A stretch of DNA of 64,000 bases, taken from positions 346,983 through 410,982 of the forward strand of contig NZ_QGGX01000002.1 in NCBI RefSeq assembly GCF_003148805.1. Direction: 5' to 3'. Below the pieces are notes generated by a model, which did not search any database, was not told where the DNA came from, and saw only the letters and a program-made list of their open reading frames with translations. The number at the start of each line of letters is the position of its first letter. Within the stretch, counting starts at the first letter, position 1. A program made the translations under genes and the position numbers. Below are positions 50,115-59,954 of the stretch, in pieces. Source of the stretch: Aminobacter sp. AP02. GTDB taxonomy: Bacteria > Pseudomonadota > Alphaproteobacteria > Rhizobiales > Rhizobiaceae.

Positions 50115-50357
50115 ATGCTCCAGAAAGCACCTAAACCTACGCGCAAGCCGACAAATGTGTCCCTCGATTCCAGGTTGGTCGAGGAGGCCAAGGCGTTGGG
50201 CATCAACATGTCGCAAGCCGCCGAAGAGGCGCTGATGAAAGCAATTTCCGAGGAGAAGTCGCGGCGTTGGCTTGAGGAAAATAAGGAAGCTATCGAGAGT
50301 TCGAACGAGTATGTGGAACGCAACGGATTGCCGCTAGCCAAGTACCGGCTGTTCTGA
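50115..50357 (+). CDS. ccdA: Type II antitoxin, CcdA family
   Basis: 80 residues. The N-terminal ribbon-helix-helix reads PTNVSLDSRLVEEAKALGIN with MSQAAEEALMKAI; the C-terminal toxin-neutralising tail is RRWLEENKEAIESSNEYVER and GLPLAKYRLF, the classical CcdA ending. AGGAGG lies about 8 nt before the ATG at 50115. The stop overlaps the toxin start by one base (TGATG). It should bind CcdB and the palindrome upstream. Confidence 0.94.
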   Translation: MLQKAPKPTRKPTNVSLDSRLVEEAKALGINMSQAAEEALMKAISEEKSRRWLEENKEAIESSNEYVERNGLPLAKYRLF

Positions 50358-50656
50358 TGGCGAGATTCGATCTGTATCGCAATGCAGACGCCGACGCATA
50401 CATCCTCGATGTTCAGGCCGATCTCCTTCGGCATCTCAACACCCGTGTCGTGGTTCCAGTATTGCCGCCAAACTTGGCGCCCAAGCCGGGCTACAGACTG
50501 AACCCAATATTCGCGATTGGCGGCCAGGACTACGTCATGGTGACGCAATTCATTTCGGCCGTCATGACTTCCGAACTGCCCGCGGCAGTCGAAAATCTAT
50601 CCGCGCACGGCGACAAGATCACCGACGCCTTGGACATGCTGTTCCAGGGGTTCTGA
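50357..50656 (+). CDS. ccdB: Type II toxin, CcdB family
   Basis: 99 residues, typical CcdB length: MARFDLYRNADADAYILDVQ, LLRHLNTRVVVPVLP, YRLNPIFAIGGQDYVMVTQF, and the C-terminal ITDALDMLFQGF, equivalent to the gyrase-contacting Trp-Gly-Ile end of F-plasmid CcdB (here Gln-Gly-Phe). CcdB poisons DNA gyrase. The changed C-terminal tripeptide leaves activity open; other chromosomal CcdB proteins also vary here. Intact pair with its antitoxin. Confidence 0.93.
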   Translation: MARFDLYRNADADAYILDVQADLLRHLNTRVVVPVLPPNLAPKPGYRLNPIFAIGGQDYVMVTQFISAVMTSELPAAVENLSAHGDKITDALDMLFQGF

Positions 50657-50697
50657 CGCGAACTGTCGTTCGCGTCAGCTGGACTGCAAAGCCTGGC

Positions 50698-52212
50698 TTA
50701 TCCCGCCGCCTTGGCCTGCCAGGCCTTCATCGCTTCTTCGAACACCTTATCGCCGGGGATGCCCTTTTCGAGGGTGAACAGCGCGCGGCGGCCTGACTTG
50801 TAGACCACGGGCACGTCTATCCAGCTCTGGCGACGCAAGAGGTTCAGGTTGGCGTCGACTTCGGCCTTGGTGTCATTGAGAGCGACAAGGAAGAAGCCGT
50901 CGGCGATCTTGGCCGGAATGCCGAGCAGCGAATTGCCGGCGTCCTGTTCGGAGCTCTTCATCGCCACGCGCAGGATGTTCTCGATGCCGCCGCCCTCGAA
51001 ACCGTCTGGCGTCAGGAAGATCATCTCGAGGATATGGCTAGCCGGCAGCGTCTTGTCCGCGTTGCGGCGGATCGTCATGCGCAGCTGGATGTCCTTGCCC
51101 GGAATGGTCGCCTCGGCACGAATCGCAGGCTCCGGAGGAAGGTCTCCGCCAGGCGATTCCTGCACAACGGTCCACACAACCGAGCCGGGTTCTGCCGAAC
51201 CCTGCGCCACATTGGTGCGCTCTTCGTAGAAAATGGCCTTTTGACCGACGGCAACCGACGCGTTTGCTGCCGGTGGCGTGGTCGCCGCCGCGCCCTCGGC
51301 GGGTACAGCAGGGGTCGCGGGCGTTGCAGGTGTCGGTTCGGGCGTGGCCGGGGGTGTCGCGGGCGGCGGCTGGGTCAAAGCGGCGACGGAAGTGCCTTCG
51401 CCGACGCCGTTGTTGGTGCCGCTCGCCGGACCCGGGTCGACTTCCTTGCCGTCGACGGTCATACGCTGGGTGAACTTGCCAGGCTCGTCATTGGCCGGAG
51501 CCTGGGCCGCCTGCCCGCCATTGGCCGGCGGTGGTGCTGGCGTCTCGTTTGCCGGCGGGGCCGTCTCCGCGGGCTTGTCGGCGCTGGAACCAGAAAAGGC
51601 GGCGCGGTTTGTCCATAAGCCATAGCCGCCGGCACCGACAACCACCACTGCCAGGGCAGCGGCGATGAGGCCGCCGCTGATGCGCTTGCGTGGGCGCTGC
51701 CGGGCGTTCTGGAATGGGTCGGCATCCTCGCTGGCCGTGTCTGCCACGCGGTCGTCGTCGCCGGTTGCCGGAACGTCGTCGTCCTGATCGTGGTTCGCGG
51801 AGAAGTCGGGCAGCGGATCGCGTGGTTGCGGCACGTAGGCCGGAGCAGGGGCGGCCGCGGGAGGCGGCGCAACCGGCGTTACCGGGGAGTGGCGGACTTC
51901 CGGCTCAGGTGCAGGACGGCTATGGGCCGGCTGGTCCTTGTTGCGAGCGATCGAAGTAAAGACGTTTTCCAGCTCGGCCAGCGGATCGTCTTCAGCCGGC
52001 CTTGCGTTGAACTCCGCTTCGACGACCGCGATGGCGTCCTCAAGCGATTTCGTCTGGCGTTCGGCGACGGCTGCGGGCGGCTGCGGATTTAGGGCGGCGA
52101 GCTTGGCCGCGATCGTGCTGCGGGCCTTGTCGTAAACCCGCGCGCGCATCGCCGGCGTGGTGTCGCCCATGCCATCCAGCGTCTTCTTCAGAACCGCTAC
52201 GAAGTCTGCCAT
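50698..52212 (-). CDS. Pro/Ala-rich single-pass membrane protein of unknown function
   Basis: 504 residues. Residues 1-75 are a helical cytoplasmic domain (MADFVAVLKKTLDGMGDTTP, then MRARVYDKARSTIAAKLAAL), followed by an acidic Pro-rich stretch, one membrane helix (GGLIAAALAVVVVGAGGYGL, about 167-186), a Pro/Thr-rich periplasmic linker and a C-terminal globular domain (340-504) with AIFYEERTNVAQGSAEPGSV and LRMTIRRNADKTLPASHILE. I recall similar annotated hypothetical proteins in rhizobia but no function. purA lies 75 nt upstream on the same strand. Confidence 0.75.
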   Translation of the reverse strand: MADFVAVLKKTLDGMGDTTPAMRARVYDKARSTIAAKLAALNPQPPAAVAERQTKSLEDAIAVVEAEFNARPAEDDPLAELENVFTSIARNKDQPAHSRPAPEPEVRHSPVTPVAPPPAAAPAPAYVPQPRDPLPDFSANHDQDDDVPATGDDDRVADTASEDADPFQNARQRPRKRISGGLIAAALAVVVVGAGGYGLWTNRAAFSGSSADKPAETAPPANETPAPPPANGGQAAQAPANDEPGKFTQRMTVDGKEVDPGPASGTNNGVGEGTSVAALTQPPPATPPATPEPTPATPATPAVPAEGAAATTPPAANASVAVGQKAIFYEERTNVAQGSAEPGSVVWTVVQESPGGDLPPEPAIRAEATIPGKDIQLRMTIRRNADKTLPASHILEMIFLTPDGFEGGGIENILRVAMKSSEQDAGNSLLGIPAKIADGFFLVALNDTKAEVDANLNLLRRQSWIDVPVVYKSGRRALFTLEKGIPGDKVFEEAMKAWQAKAAG

Positions 52213-52287
52213 TCTCTCGTCGACCTATCTCTTCTTCTGGGCCGCGCTGCGTCCGGCGGCAAATCAGCCGCCGGAACACTGCCAAAA

Positions 52288-53586
52288 CTAGTCTTCAAAC
52301 GGGTCGGTCACAAGTATGGTGTCGTCCCGCTCCGGGCTGGTGGAAAGCAGGGCAACCGGCGCGCCGATCAGTTCTTCGATGTAGCGCACATACTTGACCG
52401 CCTGGGCCGGCAGCGCGTTCCAGCTGCGGGCGCCCGCAGTGGTGCCCTTCCAGCCCTCGAGCGTCTCATAGACGGGCTCGACGCGCGCCTGCGCGCCCTG
52501 GCTGGCCGGCAGGTAGTCGATCAGCTCGCCATCCAGCATGTAGCCGGTGCAGATCTTGATCTCGTCGAGGCCGTCGAGCACGTCGAGCTTGGTCAGCGCG
52601 ATGCCCTTGATGCCGTTGACTGCAACCGCCTGGCGCACCAGCACTGCGTCGAACCAGCCGCAGCGGCGCTTGCGCCCGGTCACCACGCCAAATTCGTGGC
52701 CGCGGGTGCCAAGGAATTCGCCGACTTCGTTCTGCTGCTCGGTCGGGAACGGGCCTTCGCCGACGCGCGTCGTGTAGGCCTTGGTGATGCCGAGCACATA
52801 GTTGATCGCGCCTGGGCCTACGCCCGAACCGGCGGCCGCCTGTCCGGCAACGGTGTTGGACGAGGTGACGAACGGGTAGGTGCCGTGGTCGATGTCGAGC
52901 AGCGTGCCCTGCGCGCCCTCAAACAGGATGCGCTCGCCAGCACGGCGCTTGTCGTCGAGTACTTTCCAGACGCGGTCCATGTAGGGCAGGATCTTGTCGG
53001 CGACCGACGTCAGTTCGGTCATGATGGCGTCGTGGGTCACTTCGGGATGGCCGAGCCCGCGACGTATCGCGTTGTGGTGCGTCAGCAACCGGTCGACCTT
53101 CTGAGGAAGGGTGTCCAAATCCGCCAAATCCATCACCCTGACAGCACGGCGGCCCACCTTGTCTTCATAGGCGGGGCCGATGCCGCGACGGGTCGTGCCA
53201 ATCTTCGTTCCCGAGTTGGATGCCGCGTCTTCGCGGAAACCATCCAGCTCACGGTGCAGCGACAGGATAAGCGCGGTGTTTTCGGCTATTTTCAGGCGAT
53301 CCGGGCCGATTTCGACGCCCTGGGCGCGGATCTTCTCGAGTTCGGCGACAAAGGCGTGCGGGTCGAAAACCACGCCGTTGCCGATGATCGACAGCTTGCC
53401 CTCGCGCACGACGCCGGAGGGCAGCAGCGACAGCTTGTAGACCACACCGTCGACCACCAGCGTATGACCGGCATTATGCCCGCCCTGGAAACGCACGACC
53501 ACATCGGCGCGCTCCGAAAGCCAGTCCACGATCTTGCCCTTGCCTTCGTCGCCCCACTGGGAACCGACGACCACCACATTGGCCAT
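52288..53586 (-). CDS. purA: Adenylosuccinate synthetase
   Basis: 432 residues, joins IMP and aspartate with GTP in AMP synthesis. The start [20 protein letters not shown] is canonical with the GDEGKGK P-loop; then [37 protein letters not shown], and [12 protein letters not shown]. The ATG at 53586 gives standard length. It is divergent from the EamA transporter gene. No regulatory element recognised in the 194-nt gap. Confidence 0.97.
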   Translation of the reverse strand: MANVVVVGSQWGDEGKGKIVDWLSERADVVVRFQGGHNAGHTLVVDGVVYKLSLLPSGVVREGKLSIIGNGVVFDPHAFVAELEKIRAQGVEIGPDRLKIAENTALILSLHRELDGFREDAASNSGTKIGTTRRGIGPAYEDKVGRRAVRVMDLADLDTLPQKVDRLLTHHNAIRRGLGHPEVTHDAIMTELTSVADKILPYMDRVWKVLDDKRRAGERILFEGAQGTLLDIDHGTYPFVTSSNTVAGQAAAGSGVGPGAINYVLGITKAYTTRVGEGPFPTEQQNEVGEFLGTRGHEFGVVTGRKRRCGWFDAVLVRQAVAVNGIKGIALTKLDVLDGLDEIKICTGYMLDGELIDYLPASQGAQARVEPVYETLEGWKGTTAGARSWNALPAQAVKYVRYIEELIGAPVALLSTSPERDDTILVTDPFED

Positions 53587-53780
53587 GATATTTTCCTTCC
53601 GACATCGCGGGCCAGCCGCGAACAGTGCAAAATGACAGGCCTCTATAACGCCAAGCAATTGGATGTGCGACCTTTCTTTGCCGTCCGAGGCACAACAAAT
53701 TCCGCCTTTGTGCGCATTTACTTGTTTGGACCCAGCGCCTAGGCGGGGGCGGAACCCACCGCCAGCGAAAGTACGGTCGC

Positions 53781-54674
53781 ATGAATCGAAAAGCCTATGT
53801 ACTGCTGTTGCTGACCACGCTGTTCTGGGGCGGCAACGCGGTGGCGGGCAAGCTCGCGGTCGGCCATGCATCGCCGATGCTGCTGACGTCGCTGCGCTGG
53901 GCGTTTGCCGCGGCGATCCTCGGCGCTATCGGCTGGCCACGGCTGAGGGTCGACTGGCCTGTCGTGCGCCAACATCTCTGGCTGCTCGTCGCGTTGGGCG
54001 CACTTGGCTTCACCGCGTTCAACGCTGCCCTTTACTCGGCACTGAACTTCACCTCGGCGATCAATGCCAGCATCGAACAGGCGGGGATGCCAATGGTCAT
54101 CTTCGCGGCCAATTTCATCCTGTTTCGCATGCGCGTCACGTTTGGCCAGATCATCGGCTTCCTGCTGTCGCTTGCCGGCATCGCGCTCACTGCCAGCCAC
54201 GGTGATCTCAGGACGCTCGTTGCGCTCGACATGAACTTCGGCGATGCGCTGATGCTGATCGCGGTGCTAGTCTACAGCGCCTATACGGTGGCGTTGCGCT
54301 TCAAGCCCGACATCCACTGGCTCAGCCTGATGATCGTGATGACGTCGGCCGCCTTCATCACCTCGATTCCTTTTGTCGCCTGGGAAATCGCCACTGGCCG
54401 GTTGATCGTGCCCAACGCCCTGGGCTGGGCGATCACCGCCTACATGGTGATATTCCCATCGATCCTGGCGCAAATCTTTTACATCAGGGGCGTCGAACTG
54501 ATCGGCGCCAATCGCGCCGGTCTTTTCATCAACATGGTGCCTATCTTCGGTACGCTGCTATCGGTGATGATCATCGGCGAGGACTTCCAACTCTACCACG
54601 CGGTGGCCATCGTGCTCGTGCTCGGCGGCATCTGGCTTGCCGAACACAGTGGGCGCAAGATGGCGCAAGCTTGA
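53781..54674 (+). CDS. EamA/DMT-family transporter
   Basis: 297 residues with ten predicted helices in two EamA repeats (about 5-135 and 150-290). Typical motifs: [19 protein letters not shown] at the start, [30 protein letters not shown], and in the second half [20 protein letters not shown]. Likely a metabolite or amino-acid exporter of the RhaT/PecM class; substrate unknown. Convergence is not an issue, as it points the same way as the SulP gene 14-23 nt downstream. Confidence 0.9.
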   Translation: MNRKAYVLLLLTTLFWGGNAVAGKLAVGHASPMLLTSLRWAFAAAILGAIGWPRLRVDWPVVRQHLWLLVALGALGFTAFNAALYSALNFTSAINASIEQAGMPMVIFAANFILFRMRVTFGQIIGFLLSLAGIALTASHGDLRTLVALDMNFGDALMLIAVLVYSAYTVALRFKPDIHWLSLMIVMTSAAFITSIPFVAWEIATGRLIVPNALGWAITAYMVIFPSILAQIFYIRGVELIGANRAGLFINMVPIFGTLLSVMIIGEDFQLYHAVAIVLVLGGIWLAEHSGRKMAQA

Positions 54675-54697
54675 CGGGAACGTAGGGCGTGGCGCGC

Positions 54698-56413
54698 ATG
54701 CAGGGTTTGCGAACGGGGTTGCCGCATGCGAGGTCGCGCTTGCTGTTTGGTGCGCTGCAAGGCTGGAGGCGCGCGGATCTTGGCGGCGACATGGCTGCCG
54801 GATTGACGCTTGCGGCAATCGCCATACCCGAGCAGATGGCGACCGCCCGACTTGGTGAATTCTCCCCCGAGATCGGCTTTTTTGCATTTATCGCCGGCGC
54901 GGTGGCTTTCGCAGCCTTCGGTGCTAGCCGCTACCTCTCGGCGGGTGCGGACTCCACGATCACCCCGATCTTCGCGGGTGGGCTGGCGCTGGTGGCGACA
55001 TCAGGTTCGCCGCAATATGCCGAGCTTGCCGCCATGCTGGCGCTGATGGTCGGGGTCATCGTCATTGCCGGCGGGCTGCTGCGGCTCGGCTGGATTGCCG
55101 ATCTTTTATCCGTGCCGGTCACTGCCGGCTTCCTGGCCGGCATTTCCATCCACATCATCATTTCCCAGCTGCCCGAGTTGCTTGGCTTGCCATCGGGCAG
55201 CGGTGACGTCTTTCACAGGCTGGCGGCGATCTACGCCGATCTCGCCCAGGTTAATCTCATCAGCCTGGTGCTTGGCGTCGGCGTGTTCCTCATTGTGTTT
55301 GTCGGCGAGCGTATCAGTCCGCGCATCCCCGGTGCGCTGATCGCGCTGGCGCTGGCGATGTTGGCGGTTACTCTGTTTGACTTGCAACAACATGGAGTTG
55401 CCGTTCTGGGTGCGCCGCCGGAGGCCCTGCCCAAGTTTGCGATGCCAACCGTCGCGCTCGAGGATATGCGCACACTGGTGCCCATGGCGTTGCTGATCTC
55501 GCTGGTCATCATGGTGCAGACGGCGGCAACCACGCGTTCGTTCGCCGGCAAGAGCGGTACCGGGGTGGATGTGAACCGTGACTTTGTCGGCGTCGGTGCG
55601 GGCAGTCTCGTATCCGGCCTGTTCGGAGCTTTTCCGGTCAACTCCAGCCCACCGCGCACCGCCATCGTTGCTGAAACGGGCGGACGCTCGCAATTGGCGG
55701 GTCTGTTTGCCGCTACCATCGTCTTGCTGCTTTTGCAGTTTGGGACAAGGCTGCTCGCCAACGTGCCCCAGGCGGCCTTGGCCGGCATCCTCATGTTCAT
55801 TGCGCTGCGGATATTGCGCTGGCCGACCTTCGTCGCGACCTTCCGCGAGGCACCGATGGAGTTCGCGCTCATCGTTGTCACGGCGGTCGCCATCGTGGCC
55901 TTGCCGATCGAGATCGGGGTCGCTACCGGCATCGGCCTGTCGCTGCTGCACGGTCTGTGGGGCATGACACAGGCGCAGGCGATCGAGTTCGAGCGTGTGC
56001 CTGGCACCTCGATCTGGTGGCCCCCGGCGGATGGTGCCGAGGGCGAGCGCATCGAACACGTGGTCGTCGTCGCGTTCCAGGCACCGCTGTCCTTCGTCAA
56101 TGCCGAACGCTTCAAGCGTGGCGTCGAAGCTCTGGTCGCCGCGCGCGCCGGGTCGTTGCAACATGTTGTGTTGGAGGCAAACAACGTCACCGACATCGAC
56201 TACACCGCAGCCGGCGCACTGTCGGAAGTAATCGCCTTTTGCCACGATGCCGGACTGACCTTCTCCATCGCCCGGCTGGAGTCGGTGCGCGCTCAAACCG
56301 CGCTTGCGCGTTTCGGCATAACGGTGGCCCTGGGGCCGGACCGGATTTTCCGCAGCGTCGACAATGCGATTGCGGCACTCAACGTCGAGACGCCTGTCAA
56401 AGGGAGCGACTGA
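54698..56413 (+). CDS. SulP-family anion permease with STAS domain
   Basis: 571 residues from the ATG at 54698 (AGGG 10 nt upstream); a GTG at 54689 is an alternative. The transporter domain has GGDMAAGLTLAAIAIPEQMA, ASRYLSAGADSTITPIFAGG, VNRDFVGVGAGSLVSGLFGAFPVNSSPPRT, here cited in part, and AALAGILMFIALRIL. The last 120 residues are a STAS domain (VVVAFQAPLSFVNAERFK, then DIDYTAAGALSEVI). SulP proteins carry sulfate, bicarbonate or other anions; the substrate is unknown. The next gene starts 1 nt after its stop, so they are translated together. Confidence 0.92.
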   Translation: MQGLRTGLPHARSRLLFGALQGWRRADLGGDMAAGLTLAAIAIPEQMATARLGEFSPEIGFFAFIAGAVAFAAFGASRYLSAGADSTITPIFAGGLALVATSGSPQYAELAAMLALMVGVIVIAGGLLRLGWIADLLSVPVTAGFLAGISIHIIISQLPELLGLPSGSGDVFHRLAAIYADLAQVNLISLVLGVGVFLIVFVGERISPRIPGALIALALAMLAVTLFDLQQHGVAVLGAPPEALPKFAMPTVALEDMRTLVPMALLISLVIMVQTAATTRSFAGKSGTGVDVNRDFVGVGAGSLVSGLFGAFPVNSSPPRTAIVAETGGRSQLAGLFAATIVLLLLQFGTRLLANVPQAALAGILMFIALRILRWPTFVATFREAPMEFALIVVTAVAIVALPIEIGVATGIGLSLLHGLWGMTQAQAIEFERVPGTSIWWPPADGAEGERIEHVVVVAFQAPLSFVNAERFKRGVEALVAARAGSLQHVVLEANNVTDIDYTAAGALSEVIAFCHDAGLTFSIARLESVRAQTALARFGITVALGPDRIFRSVDNAIAALNVETPVKGSD

Positions 56414-56414
56414 C

Positions 56415-57032
56415 ATGGCGGAAGAAAACAGACCGACGCTGCAACCGGTACTGATCGAGGACCTGCGCCCCACCCAGATAACCGTTGGCCTGCGCGAAGT
56501 GGCTCTCAAGCGCCGCGAGCTACGAGCGATACCGGCCGGCAAGGCAGGTGCCTTCCTCGGGCATCATTTCATTCCCGTTGTCCTTGGACCGAAGGGGCGC
56601 AATTACATCGTCGACCACCATCATCTGGCGCGAGCCCTGTACGAAGAGGGACTGCGGGACGTTTTTGTCAATGTGATCAGCGATCTCTCGCGGCTCGACA
56701 AGGAGGCGTTCCTGGTCGTGCTCGACAATCGCGCCTGGATGCATCCCTTCGATGCATCGGGCAAAAGGCGGGCTCATGCCGATATCCCGAAGTCCGTCGA
56801 CAAGCTCGTCGACGAGCCCTATCGCAGCCTCGCTGGCGAAGTCAGGCGGCTGGGCGGCTATGCCAAGGACACCACGCCCTTCGCCGAGTTCCTGTGGGCC
56901 GATTTCTTCCGACGACGGGTTCCGGCGTCGCTTCTCAACACCGATTTCGACAAGGCTGCGCGGCAGGCCCTGCAACTGGGAAGGCAAGCGGAGGCAAGCT
57001 ACCTGCCGGGCTGGAGCGGACCGGAGGCTTGA
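56415..57032 (+). CDS. ParB-like (ParBc_2) fold protein
   Basis: 205 residues, starting 1 nt after the SulP stop. The N-terminal half has the ParB/sulfiredoxin pattern: LIEDLRPTQITVGLREVALK, GHHFIPVVLGPKGRNYIVDH with HHLARALYEEGLRDVFVNVI, and later LDNRAWMHPFDASGKRR. Stand-alone proteins of this kind are annotated as putative ParB-like nucleases, but it lacks the helix-turn-helix of true ParB, so a partition role is unlikely. ParB-fold proteins include serine kinases (SbnI/SerK), and serC-serA converge on it here. Function is open. Confidence 0.8.
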   Translation: MAEENRPTLQPVLIEDLRPTQITVGLREVALKRRELRAIPAGKAGAFLGHHFIPVVLGPKGRNYIVDHHHLARALYEEGLRDVFVNVISDLSRLDKEAFLVVLDNRAWMHPFDASGKRRAHADIPKSVDKLVDEPYRSLAGEVRRLGGYAKDTTPFAEFLWADFFRRRVPASLLNTDFDKAARQALQLGRQAEASYLPGWSGPEA

Positions 57033-57053
57033 GGATTGGAGACCCAAAATGAA

Positions 57054-57083
57054 AAAGGCGCGGAACAAGTCCGCGCCCTTTTA
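57054..57083. terminator. Bidirectional terminator between ParB-like gene and serA
   Basis: AAAAGGCGCGGA pairs with TCCGCGCC(C)TTTT with one bulged C and a 5-nt loop. It has a T-run in both directions and lies between the two convergent stops. Confidence 0.85.
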
Positions 57084-57100
57084 GCCTTGGGAGGCAATTT

Positions 57101-58702
57101 TCAGAACCCGTTGACGTCGAACTGAAGCCGCTTGGCCGACTCGATCGACTGGTGGTTGCGTACCTTGGCAAGCACGTCTTCAGGGAAGGGCGCGTCGAGA
57201 TAAAGCAGCGCGATGGCATCGCCGCCCGGGCGGTCGCGGCCAAGCGAGAAGTTGGCGATGTTGACGCCGTTCTCTCCGCACACGGTGCCGAGCAGGCCAA
57301 TGATGCCGGGCGCGTCGGCGTTGGTGGTGTAAAGCATGTGCTGGCCCACCTCGGCGTCGAGATTGATGCCCTTGATCTGGATGAAGCGCGGCTTGCCATC
57401 CGAGAAGCAGGTGCCGGCGATCGAACGCGTCATGTGCTCGGTCTTGACCGTCAGCTTGATGTAGCCGTCGAAGACACCCGACTTGTCGCGCTTGACCTCG
57501 GCGACGATGATGCCGCGTTCCTTCACCATGATCGGGGCCGACACCATGTTGACGTCGGAGACCTGTGGCCGGATCAGGCCGGCCAGGGCCGCACTGATCA
57601 GCGCCTTGGTGTTCATCTGCGCCGTCGAGCCGTCGAAAAGGATTTCGACCTCGGTGATGGGGTCTTCCGTCACCTGGCCGACAAAGCCGCCAAGCACCTC
57701 GGCAAGCTTGACGAAGGGCTTCAGCCGCGGCGCTTCCTCGGCGGTGATCGAGGGCATGTTGATGGCGTTGGAGACCGCGCCCTTGACCAGATAATCGGCC
57801 ATCTGCTCGGCGACCTGGAGTGCGACGTTTTCCTGCGCTTCCGACGTCGAGGCGCCGAGATGCGGCGTGCAGACGACGTTGTCCATGCCGAACAGCTCGT
57901 TGTTCTCGGCCGGCTCGACCTCGAAGACGTCGATACCGGCACCGGCCACCTTGCCGCTCTTCAGCGCGGCGATCAGGTCCTTTTCGACCACCAGTCCGCC
58001 GCGGGCGCAGTTGATGATGCGCACGCCTGATTTCATCTTGGCGATGGCCTCGGCGTTGATGATGTTGCGCGTCTTGTCGGTCAGCGGCGTATGCAGGGTG
58101 ATGAAATCGGCACGCGCGAACAACTCGTCGAGCTCAACCTTTTCGACACCCAGTTCCTCGGCGCGATGCTCGGAGAGGAACGGATCGAAGGCAACGACGT
58201 GCATCTTGAGGCCGACCGCGCGGGTGGCGACGATCGAGCCGATGTTGCCGCAACCGATCAGGCCGAGCGTCTTGCCGGTGATCTCGACGCCCATGAAGCG
58301 GTTCTTTTCCCACTTGCCGGCATGGGTCGAGGCGTTGGCCTCGGGAAGCTGGCGGGCGACCGCGAACATCAGGGCGATGGCGTGCTCGGCGGTGGTGATC
58401 GAATTGCCGAAGGGCGTGTTCATCACAATGATACCGCGCCGCGAGGCGGCGGGGATATCGACATTGTCGACGCCGATGCCGGCGCGGCCGATGACCTTGA
58501 GATTGGTCGCAGCCGCGATCAGCTTTTCGGTGACCTTGGTCGCCGAGCGGATGGCGAGGCCATCATACTGGCCGATGACTTCGAGCAGCTTTTCCTTGTC
58601 CTTGCCGAGGTCGGGCAGATAGTCGACCTCGACGCCACGATCCTTGAAGATCTGGACGGCGGTTGTGGAGAGTTTGTCGGATACGAGAACGCGGGGCGCC
58701 AT
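57101..58702 (-). CDS. serA: D-3-phosphoglycerate dehydrogenase
   Basis: 533 residues, the long SerA form. It oxidises 3-phosphoglycerate, first step of serine synthesis. NAD motif TLGLIGCGNIGSIVATRAVG near residue 147; catalytic RGGLVVEKDLIAA, E and H in GAGIDVFEVEPAENNELF and VCTPHLGASTSEAQ. An allosteric substrate-binding domain spans 315-450 and a C-terminal ACT domain (about 460-530, starting MLYTTNADAPGIIGLLGTVC) should bind serine. It follows serC by 68 nt; the gap holds a 7-bp hairpin (58743-58760) that may tune expression. Confidence 0.96.
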   Translation of the reverse strand: MAPRVLVSDKLSTTAVQIFKDRGVEVDYLPDLGKDKEKLLEVIGQYDGLAIRSATKVTEKLIAAATNLKVIGRAGIGVDNVDIPAASRRGIIVMNTPFGNSITTAEHAIALMFAVARQLPEANASTHAGKWEKNRFMGVEITGKTLGLIGCGNIGSIVATRAVGLKMHVVAFDPFLSEHRAEELGVEKVELDELFARADFITLHTPLTDKTRNIINAEAIAKMKSGVRIINCARGGLVVEKDLIAALKSGKVAGAGIDVFEVEPAENNELFGMDNVVCTPHLGASTSEAQENVALQVAEQMADYLVKGAVSNAINMPSITAEEAPRLKPFVKLAEVLGGFVGQVTEDPITEVEILFDGSTAQMNTKALISAALAGLIRPQVSDVNMVSAPIMVKERGIIVAEVKRDKSGVFDGYIKLTVKTEHMTRSIAGTCFSDGKPRFIQIKGINLDAEVGQHMLYTTNADAPGIIGLLGTVCGENGVNIANFSLGRDRPGGDAIALLYLDAPFPEDVLAKVRNHQSIESAKRLQFDVNGF

Positions 58703-58770
58703 TGCTGCCTCCTTGAAGAGTGTTCAAACTGTTCGGGGAAAGGGCGGCCCGGAGGCCGCCGCAGGTCTGG

Positions 58771-59946
58771 TCAGGCCGCAGCCTTGACCGCTGCCTTCTG
58801 ATTGGCAAAGGCCCAGTCGAGCCATGGCATCAGGGCAACGAGGTCGGAGGTCTCGACGGTGGCACCGGCCCAGATGCGCAGACCGGGAGGCGCGTCGCGG
58901 TAAGCGCCGATGTCGAAGGCAACGCCTTCCTTTTCGAGTGCTGAAACCATGCCCTTGGCGAATGCCGCCTGGCCGTCCTTGTCCAGTCCGGCGACATCAG
59001 GATCGACGATCGACAGGCAGACCGAGGTGTTGGAGCGCGTTTCCGGCACGACGGCCAGATGGCCGAGCCAGTTGGACTTCTGCACGAAACCGTCGATGGC
59101 AGCGAAATTGGCGTCCGCGCGGGCGACCAATGCATCGAGTCCGCCCAGGCTCTTGGCCCATTTCAGCGCATCGAGATAATCCTCCACGCACAGCATCGAC
59201 GGCGTGTTGATGGTCTCGCCCTTGAAGATGCCTTCGATCAGCTTGCCGCCCGAGGTCATGCGGAAGATTTTCGGCAGCGGCCATGCCGGCTTGTAGCTCT
59301 CGAGGCGTTCGACGGCGCGGGGGCTGAGGATCAGCATGCCATGCGCGCCTTCGCCGCCCAGCACCTTCTGCCAGGAGAAGGTGACGACATCGAGCTTGGC
59401 GTAGTCGAGGCGCTGGGCGAAGGCCGAGGACGTGGCGTCGCAGATGGTCAGGCCCTTGCGGTCAGCCGGAATGAAGTCGCCGTTTTCGACGCGGACGCCC
59501 GAGGTCGTGCCGTTCCAGGTGAAGACGACGTCGCGGTCGAAATCGACCTTGGCGAGATCAGGCAGCTCGCCATAGGCGGCTTCGAACTTGCGCACGTCCT
59601 CGAGCTTGAGCTGTTTGACCACGTCGGTGATCCAGCCTGCGCCGAAGCTTTCCCAGGCGACCATGTCGACGCCGCGCTCGCCAAGCAGCGACCACAGCGC
59701 CATCTCGACAGCGCCCGTGTCGGAGGCCGGAACGATGCCGATGCGGTAGTCGGCGGGAACCTGGAGAATTTCGCGGGTCAGCTCGATGGCCTGCTCGAGC
59801 TTGGTCTTGCCGACCTTGGCGCGGTGCGAGCGGCCGAGCGGTGCGTCGGCGAGTGCCTGGAGCGACCAGCCGGGACGTTTGGCACAGGGACCTGAGGAGA
59901 AATTGGGGTTTGCCGGACGGAGTCCGGGCTTGGTGACGATCGTCAT
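58771..59946 (-). CDS. serC: Phosphoserine aminotransferase
   Basis: 391 residues from the ATG at 59946, the second step of serine synthesis, and also used in vitamin B6 synthesis. Landmarks are [17 protein letters not shown] at the start, the PLP lysine in [16 protein letters not shown] (about residue 200), and [17 protein letters not shown]. This is the rhizobial/archaeal-type SerC, longer than the 360-residue enteric form. AAGGATAG precedes the start. The leader carries a hairpin region that may be the alphaproteobacterial serC RNA motif. Confidence 0.95.
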   Translation of the reverse strand: MTIVTKPGLRPANPNFSSGPCAKRPGWSLQALADAPLGRSHRAKVGKTKLEQAIELTREILQVPADYRIGIVPASDTGAVEMALWSLLGERGVDMVAWESFGAGWITDVVKQLKLEDVRKFEAAYGELPDLAKVDFDRDVVFTWNGTTSGVRVENGDFIPADRKGLTICDATSSAFAQRLDYAKLDVVTFSWQKVLGGEGAHGMLILSPRAVERLESYKPAWPLPKIFRMTSGGKLIEGIFKGETINTPSMLCVEDYLDALKWAKSLGGLDALVARADANFAAIDGFVQKSNWLGHLAVVPETRSNTSVCLSIVDPDVAGLDKDGQAAFAKGMVSALEKEGVAFDIGAYRDAPPGLRIWAGATVETSDLVALMPWLDWAFANQKAAVKAAA

Positions 59947-59954
59947 CGTGGTTC

